The notes under the pieces were generated by a model. The model had not been told where the DNA came from, did no database searches, and saw nothing but the letters and a program-made list of their open reading frames with translations. This document shows positions 60,144 through 64,000 of a stretch of 64,000 bases of DNA, one piece after another (the stretch's first letter is position 1; every line of letters starts with the position of its first letter). The DNA is from UBA1479 sp040221095 (GTDB lineage: Bacteria; Pseudomonadota; Alphaproteobacteria; Rhodospirillales; Casp-alpha2), in the NCBI GenBank assembly GCA_040221095.1, contig JAVJVP010000015.1, positions 372,001 to 436,000 of the forward strand. The letters run 5' to 3'. Both the position numbers and the translations under genes were made by a program.

Positions 60144-60819
60144 TCGGAAACCTCGTCGGGATTGCAATGCCCGACTGTAGCCGCCCAGCCGGGCAATCCT
60201 GCGATGAATAGCTTCCCGATTGGAGGGGCGGGCACCAGAAGTGCCGCCATTTCTGAAGCTTCCTGAAACGGAGAATAAATAATTCCCATATTGGAAATAC
60301 TAGCAAGAAGTTCGATTTGGGCTTGTCCGGTTCTGTGTCGCTTGTTTCCCGTGGTGCTATTCGCCTGATCTCCCGGCCGAGGGGCGCGTTTCAAACCATT
60401 TTGGATCGAATAAAGGGGGGGCGAACTCTCCAAGATTAGATGGACCCGGTGCGGCGGAAGGGGCGCGCTCCGTGCGCACGCCGGCACGGCGCGGACGTCG
60501 ATCCGTAGAAGACCCCCAAAGTGTTGTTACGCAATACATAAATTAGGCTGTAGGAATTGAACCAAACAGGAAACAAAGTGGCTTACGCCGTGCTGCGCGA
60601 ATAATTCGTCCGCGATGCCCCCAAATGGGGATTTTCATCTGTGATGACATCGATTCTTAAGGTGATACCAACATGGGGTCGGTGTCATGTTGGAGGGGTT
60701 CGCTGTACCGCGCGCCCTAACGGTTCCAATAATAAACAGTTCGCCCGATTGACTGGTCACGAGGCCGTAAAGCGTTTCGGATCGGCATTGGGCGAACGCA
60801 AAACCGCAGGGAGGAGGCC
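60144..60819. promoter_or_regulatory. 676-nt divergent intergenic region with an operator-like repeat
   Basis: Separates the three-gene module (leftward) from the receiver/MarR-like regulator (rightward). No gene seen. CCAACATG (60668-60675) and CATGTTGG (60686-60693) form a perfect 8-bp inverted repeat with a 10-nt spacer, a typical site for a dimeric winged-helix regulator, 127 nt before the regulator start. Confidence 0.6.
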
Positions 60820-61713
60820 ATGATGTTGAAACCGCAGCGAACGGCGAGCGCGACGACGCGTTCGTTCGCGTTGGGCGTGATGCTGATTATGAATGACGGG
60901 ACGGCGGAAGACGTGCGCGCAGCGTTGGTCGACGTTCGTGCGGGCGATCTGACGAAATGGATCGAGGTGCCGGATGCGACTGCCGCCGCGCACTACCTGG
61001 CGCGCAGCAAGGACCAATGGGTCGTGCTGGCGCGCTGCGACTCGACGTCGGCCCTGCGTTCGGCCATGGACATACAGCACTGGTATGGCCGGCGAAATCT
61101 GTCGCTGGTGGTCCTTATGCCGGATCTGACTGTCGAATTGGTCGCCGAGGCTTACCAGAATGGCGTGTCCGCGGTCGTCCAATGCCCTGGCGAAGAGTAC
61201 GAATTGCTGGACGCGTTTCACCGTGCCATGCGGAAGATCGCGATTCTGACGCCGGGCAATTCCCCCAAAGCCGTTCAGGATTTCCCGAAAAATCCGTTGC
61301 CCAGCCCGGCGGGCAGTTCGCCGCCGATGCCGTCGGCGCCCGGAAGTTCGGGGCGGGAAGGCCGGTTCAAATTCATATCTGAGAAAATCGTCGGGTGTCT
61401 GCCGTACCTCGCGCCCCGCGAGGAATGGTTCAGCGCCTTGCCCGTGGAACACATGTGGCCGGTTCTGGTCGAGCTTTACAACGCGCAGGACGGCGTTCCG
61501 GTTTCCAATCTGGCGCTCACCGCCGGGGCGCCGCTGTCCTCGACGTCTCGCGGAATTGACAAGCTGGAATCAGGGGGGATCGTCCTTCGCTCCGTGGACG
61601 GTTCGGACAAGCGGCGGGTGATTGTGACGCTGTCCGAAAAAGGCCGCGAACAGGTGTTGGCCCTGACGGATGCCATGTACACGCATTTGTCCGACGAACC
61701 TGTGTCGATGTGA
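60820..61713 (+). CDS. two-domain regulator: receiver-like N-terminus, MarR-like C-terminus
   Basis: 297 residues. Residues ~15-135 look like a receiver-type alpha/beta domain (LSLVVLMPDLTVELVAEAYQ, NGVSAVVQCPGEEYELLDAF) without a clear phosphoacceptor set. A Pro/Ser linker follows (~150-180). The C-terminal winged helix reads HMWPVLVELYNAQDGVPVSN, LALTAGAPLSSTSRGIDKLE and SGGIVLRSVDGSDKRRVIVT, as in MarR proteins. ATG 60820 has GGGAGGAGG upstream. It faces away from the three-gene module and probably controls it and itself. Confidence 0.75.
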   Translation: MMLKPQRTASATTRSFALGVMLIMNDGTAEDVRAALVDVRAGDLTKWIEVPDATAAAHYLARSKDQWVVLARCDSTSALRSAMDIQHWYGRRNLSLVVLMPDLTVELVAEAYQNGVSAVVQCPGEEYELLDAFHRAMRKIAILTPGNSPKAVQDFPKNPLPSPAGSSPPMPSAPGSSGREGRFKFISEKIVGCLPYLAPREEWFSALPVEHMWPVLVELYNAQDGVPVSNLALTAGAPLSSTSRGIDKLESGGIVLRSVDGSDKRRVIVTLSEKGREQVLALTDAMYTHLSDEPVSM

Positions 61714-62236
61714 AGAAATCGCCGGGAGCCCATATTCTCGCTAGTCGATGCGAGTTCTTGGAGGCGGAGCAAGAAGCGTCTTGTCAGTGACACAGCGCAC
61801 CATTTCGTCAGCAACGAGGTGAAGCATGGCTTGCGGACACACGCGCGATTGAAGAGAGTACTGGCCTAGCACATTCTGAATAATCAGCTTTCGACCCTGT
61901 TCCTAAGAATACTTCAATTTGAGTAAGCAAGGGAAGCAGAAGACAACAACCTCTATCACCGACACACATGCACGGACATGTTTTCGGAAACATCTGGCAT
62001 CAACTTTTATCCAATTCCGTCAAATTTAATCTACTGCCATCTATCTCCATCACGGTAAGTGCCATCAAACTCAAACTTTTGGGTTCCGATAAGATACATG
62101 CCGATGCAAACAGGGCCGGATAGCAGCCAGAATACCGTTTGAGGGCAGGCCAAATATACTGATTTCACATTTTATTTGATGTTTAGCATCTATTTTGATA
62201 AAAAATCTCCATAATGCAGATATGGAGACGATCCAA
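61714..62236. other. non-coding region with the inverted 37-bp repeat
   Basis: About 520 nt, moderately AT-rich, without a convincing gene. It contains the inverted copy (62037-62073) of the sequence at 55982-56018. The right part is a likely promoter for the gene at 62237. Confidence 0.6.
62037..62073 (-). repeat. 37-bp inverted copy of the attachment-region sequence
   Basis: Perfect reverse complement of 55982-56018. The tRNA-derived sequence itself is not repeated here beyond four bases, so this is not a third tRNA fragment. Confidence 0.8.
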
Positions 62237-63097
62237 ATGCCTGACAGTGATCAAGATGTTCTCAACTCGCAGCCATTCTCTTTTCGTAGTTTCACCGCCC
62301 CACCGGGAAGTGTACTGCCTCTCCTCCGCCGCTTCGCCAGGGAAAGCTGCGCCTCATTCGACGATATCGTTGCAAGATTTTTCGGTTCCGCATTGTCGGG
62401 CGAGTTTGATCACCTCGACCAGGACGATCCTGCGGAGAAAACTAATTGCGAACTGGCAATATCATTCAGATTTTCATTTCCCGCCCCCATCGGAAGGCAT
62501 CGGGATTCGTGGGGATACAGAACTCAACCCATCAATCGGGAGGATTTTCTAGGCTGGCTCTCCGATTGGGGGCTGCTACCCCGACCAATTGGGGTTTATC
62601 GAAAATTATTTAGTGGGCTAGAGGCTCCCGACACAGCAGAGACCTACAAGATAAGCGCAGACATAATTTCGCAATGCCTCGACGGCGACCATCTTTACTC
62701 ACTCTTGCGAGCCCTTCGTATCGACAAACATGACTTCGCTCGCTGGGCAATCGAATCACTCAAACACTCACCACCCATGTTGGCTGCGATTGGCGCGGAC
62801 CCGGTTTGCTCTTGGCGCCATCATGTCCGTAGATCAGCTAGGCTCGCCGCTGCTGAACGAATGGCAAGGAGTGACGGCCTTGCACAGACATTCATTCAGG
62901 GGTTAGGCACACTTGATCCGGATGGCGATCATGACAAGATCATCGGCAACCTACGGTCAATTATTAAAGATGAACGAAAACTCGGAAAAACCCATTTCAA
63001 ACAAGGTGCAGTCGCCAAATTCCTTAAGGCAACGTTATTCCCCACAAAGTCCGAAACCACACTTAGGCGATGGGTTCGAACTGCTTCAGCCGGATAG
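62237..63097 (+). CDS. hypothetical protein of element B, 286 aa
   Basis: Soluble, not recognised. It starts MPDSDQDVLNSQPFSFRSFT and contains LPLLRRFARESCASFDDIVA, GWLSDWGLLPRPIGVYRKLF, RALRIDKHDFARWAIESLKH and a basic C-terminus (KSETTLRRWVRTASAG). Codon use is less GC-biased than in the core genes, as expected for transferred DNA. I use ATG 62237, which has GGAG at 9 nt; earlier starts lack one. Confidence 0.55.
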   Translation: MPDSDQDVLNSQPFSFRSFTAPPGSVLPLLRRFARESCASFDDIVARFFGSALSGEFDHLDQDDPAEKTNCELAISFRFSFPAPIGRHRDSWGYRTQPINREDFLGWLSDWGLLPRPIGVYRKLFSGLEAPDTAETYKISADIISQCLDGDHLYSLLRALRIDKHDFARWAIESLKHSPPMLAAIGADPVCSWRHHVRRSARLAAAERMARSDGLAQTFIQGLGTLDPDGDHDKIIGNLRSIIKDERKLGKTHFKQGAVAKFLKATLFPTKSETTLRRWVRTASAG

Positions 63098-63255
63098 TTT
63101 CTTATCTCCGTCGCTCAATGATCACCGGGTTCAATAGCACACAAAATTCCCCCAACTATCTGATTAGTAACAACAAATATTTATCCATTCATTGTCCAAT
63201 GCACATCTAACTTCGCCTGCCATGCTTCGGCCACCGTCAACAAACGGAGGCCGAC

Positions 63256-63495
63256 ATGGACGATCTCAAACACGACAACCTTCCCGTCATCCTACCCACC
63301 TACGATGACGATCCGCTTCTGACGACAGAGGAAGCGGCCGCGTATCTGGGGCTGGCGCCATCGACGCTCGCCACCTGGCGGGTTCGCCGCTCTGATGGGC
63401 CCCGCTTCCTAAAAATCGGCCGGAAGGTTCTTTATCCGCGTTCCGAACTGAAGCGGTTCCGGGCCAAGTGCATGCGTACCTCGACGTCGGGCTGA
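63256..63495 (+). CDS. AlpA/excisionase-type helix-turn-helix protein
   Basis: 79 residues with one MerR-like HTH-17 domain: LLTTEEAAAYLGLAPSTLAT, then WRVRRSDGPRFLKIGRKVLY and PRSELKRFRA. This is the usual form of AlpA-type excision/regulatory proteins of integrative elements. It heads a likely operon with the two genes that follow. Confidence 0.85.
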   Translation: MDDLKHDNLPVILPTYDDDPLLTTEEAAAYLGLAPSTLATWRVRRSDGPRFLKIGRKVLYPRSELKRFRAKCMRTSTSG

Positions 63496-63499
63496 GACC

Positions 63500-63958
63500 A
63501 TGCGGACGAAAGTCAGCTTTCGGCTCAGCCCGCGGGCGCTCGCCCGAGTTGATGATGCCGCCCGGCGTCACGGGCTGACTCACTCCGGCGCGGCGGAATA
63601 TTTGCTCAGCGGCATCATGCCGGCGCGGACCCGACGGGGCCGCGCCGGCGCCCCGGGGTCGAGCGGAACGCGCTACTCGCCCCTGCTGGATGCCGTGGTC
63701 CTTCTCCGCGCCGTCCACGGGCTGCTCGCCGAGCATTCCCCTTGCCTGCCGCCGGCGGTGGAAGACGACCTCCGGCTGCTGTGCCGAACCGCGCTGACAC
63801 TCGTCAGGGCAGGCGCCACACCGAAGACCGGCGACAATCCCTTTCCCGTCCAACCGATCGATCCCGGCCTGACGTCCGTCTTTCGGACACCGCCTTCGGA
63901 CGACCTGATTCTCCAAATCCTGAACACCAGCCGAGGACGCGACGATGATCATTCGTGA
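63500..63958 (+). CDS. mobilisation-operon hypothetical protein (ribbon-helix-helix-like N-terminus)
   Basis: 152 residues. The N-terminus VSFRLSPRALARVDDAARRH resembles MobC/ribbon-helix-helix accessory proteins; a basic linker (RTRRGRAGAPG) and a helical middle (LLDAVVLLRAVHGLLAEHSP) follow. It is 4 nt after the AlpA-like gene and overlaps the next frame, the position expected for a relaxosome accessory gene. Assignment tentative. Confidence 0.5.
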   Translation: MRTKVSFRLSPRALARVDDAARRHGLTHSGAAEYLLSGIMPARTRRGRAGAPGSSGTRYSPLLDAVVLLRAVHGLLAEHSPCLPPAVEDDLRLLCRTALTLVRAGATPKTGDNPFPVQPIDPGLTSVFRTPPSDDLILQILNTSRGRDDDHS

Positions 63959-64000
63959 ACGCCGCCTCGGCGCCGTGGGCCGCGTGCTGGCCTACGTCAC
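63945..64000 (+). CDS. start of a gene cut by the window end (possible relaxase)
   Basis: ATG 63945 overlaps the previous gene by 14 nt and reads MIIRERRLGAVGRVLAYV to the window edge. Its position after an AlpA-like and a MobC-like gene suggests a relaxase/mobilisation protein, but the visible 18 residues do not prove it. Confidence 0.35.
   Translation, partial: MIIRERRLGAVGRVLAYV

Overview
The window is GC-rich chromosomal DNA, with AT-rich stretches only at a few gene borders and in the right-hand quarter. It most likely comes from an alphaproteobacterium, plausibly a Rhodospirillales-type marine or aquatic organism. Supporting signs are KdsB (Gram-negative envelope), a CC0125/CC1285-family lipoprotein, an alphaproteobacterial Zur box, the sequence of the initiator tRNA fragments, and many acyl-CoA dehydrogenase, crotonase and SDR genes. 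Genus cannot be fixed from the sequence alone.

Left and middle core (1-50,700). The window opens inside an RND efflux pump gene. It continues with a CmcJ/NvfI-type oxidoreductase, a GFA-family protein, a DMT exporter, an ArsR-family regulator and an SDR. A zinc-uptake locus, znuA divergent from znuC-znuB-zur around a Zur box, lies at 7.2-10.4 kb. It is followed by a TPR/glycosyltransferase-like protein, an SDR without the catalytic Tyr, kdsB plus a histidine phosphatase, and a Lys/Ala/Pro-rich histone-H1-like protein. Lipid and CoA metabolism genes fill 18-24 kb and 27-31 kb, with a four-carbon sugar-acid pair (otnK-otnC) between them. A modE-like gene with modABC lies at 30.8-33.8 kb. Iron acquisition is organised as two units. 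One is hemP, a catecholate-type TonB receptor, piuC and a PepSY reductase. The other is a periplasmic protein, exbB, exbD, exbD and tonB. Each is preceded by one of two closely matching Fur-like boxes. Next comes a decayed stretch (42.9-45.1 kb) with a TonB-receptor 3' half joined to a TPR lipoprotein 5' half, a modA-like relic and a broken molbindin, followed by an intact MOT1-type molybdate transporter, a 5-FCL/ferritin-like fusion, a nitronate monooxygenase, Fe-superoxide dismutase and a LysR regulator.

Right-hand accessory region (50,700-64,000). The 3' half of an initiator tRNA-Met gene occurs twice as a 50-bp perfect direct repeat exactly 5,180 bp apart. Neither copy has a 5' half. I read this as two tandem integrated elements at one tRNA attachment site. 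The intact tRNA should lie beyond the right end of the window. Element A (50.8-55.98 kb) has no integrase. It carries a SUMF1-type lipoprotein lacking the catalytic cysteines, two secreted proteins with related signal peptides and a LuxR regulator. Element B begins at 55,986 with a tyrosine integrase and carries a three-gene module of unknown function, a receiver-like/MarR-like regulator with a nearby perfect inverted repeat, an AlpA-like excisionase and the start of a probable mobilisation operon. A 37-bp sequence at its integrase end recurs in inverted orientation 6 kb away.

The best candidates for undescribed biology are the element A surface cluster, the element B three-gene module, and a histidine kinase translated directly after an atypical acyl-CoA dehydrogenase. 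The relics at 29.3, 43.6 and 44.8-45.1 kb record recent gene loss.
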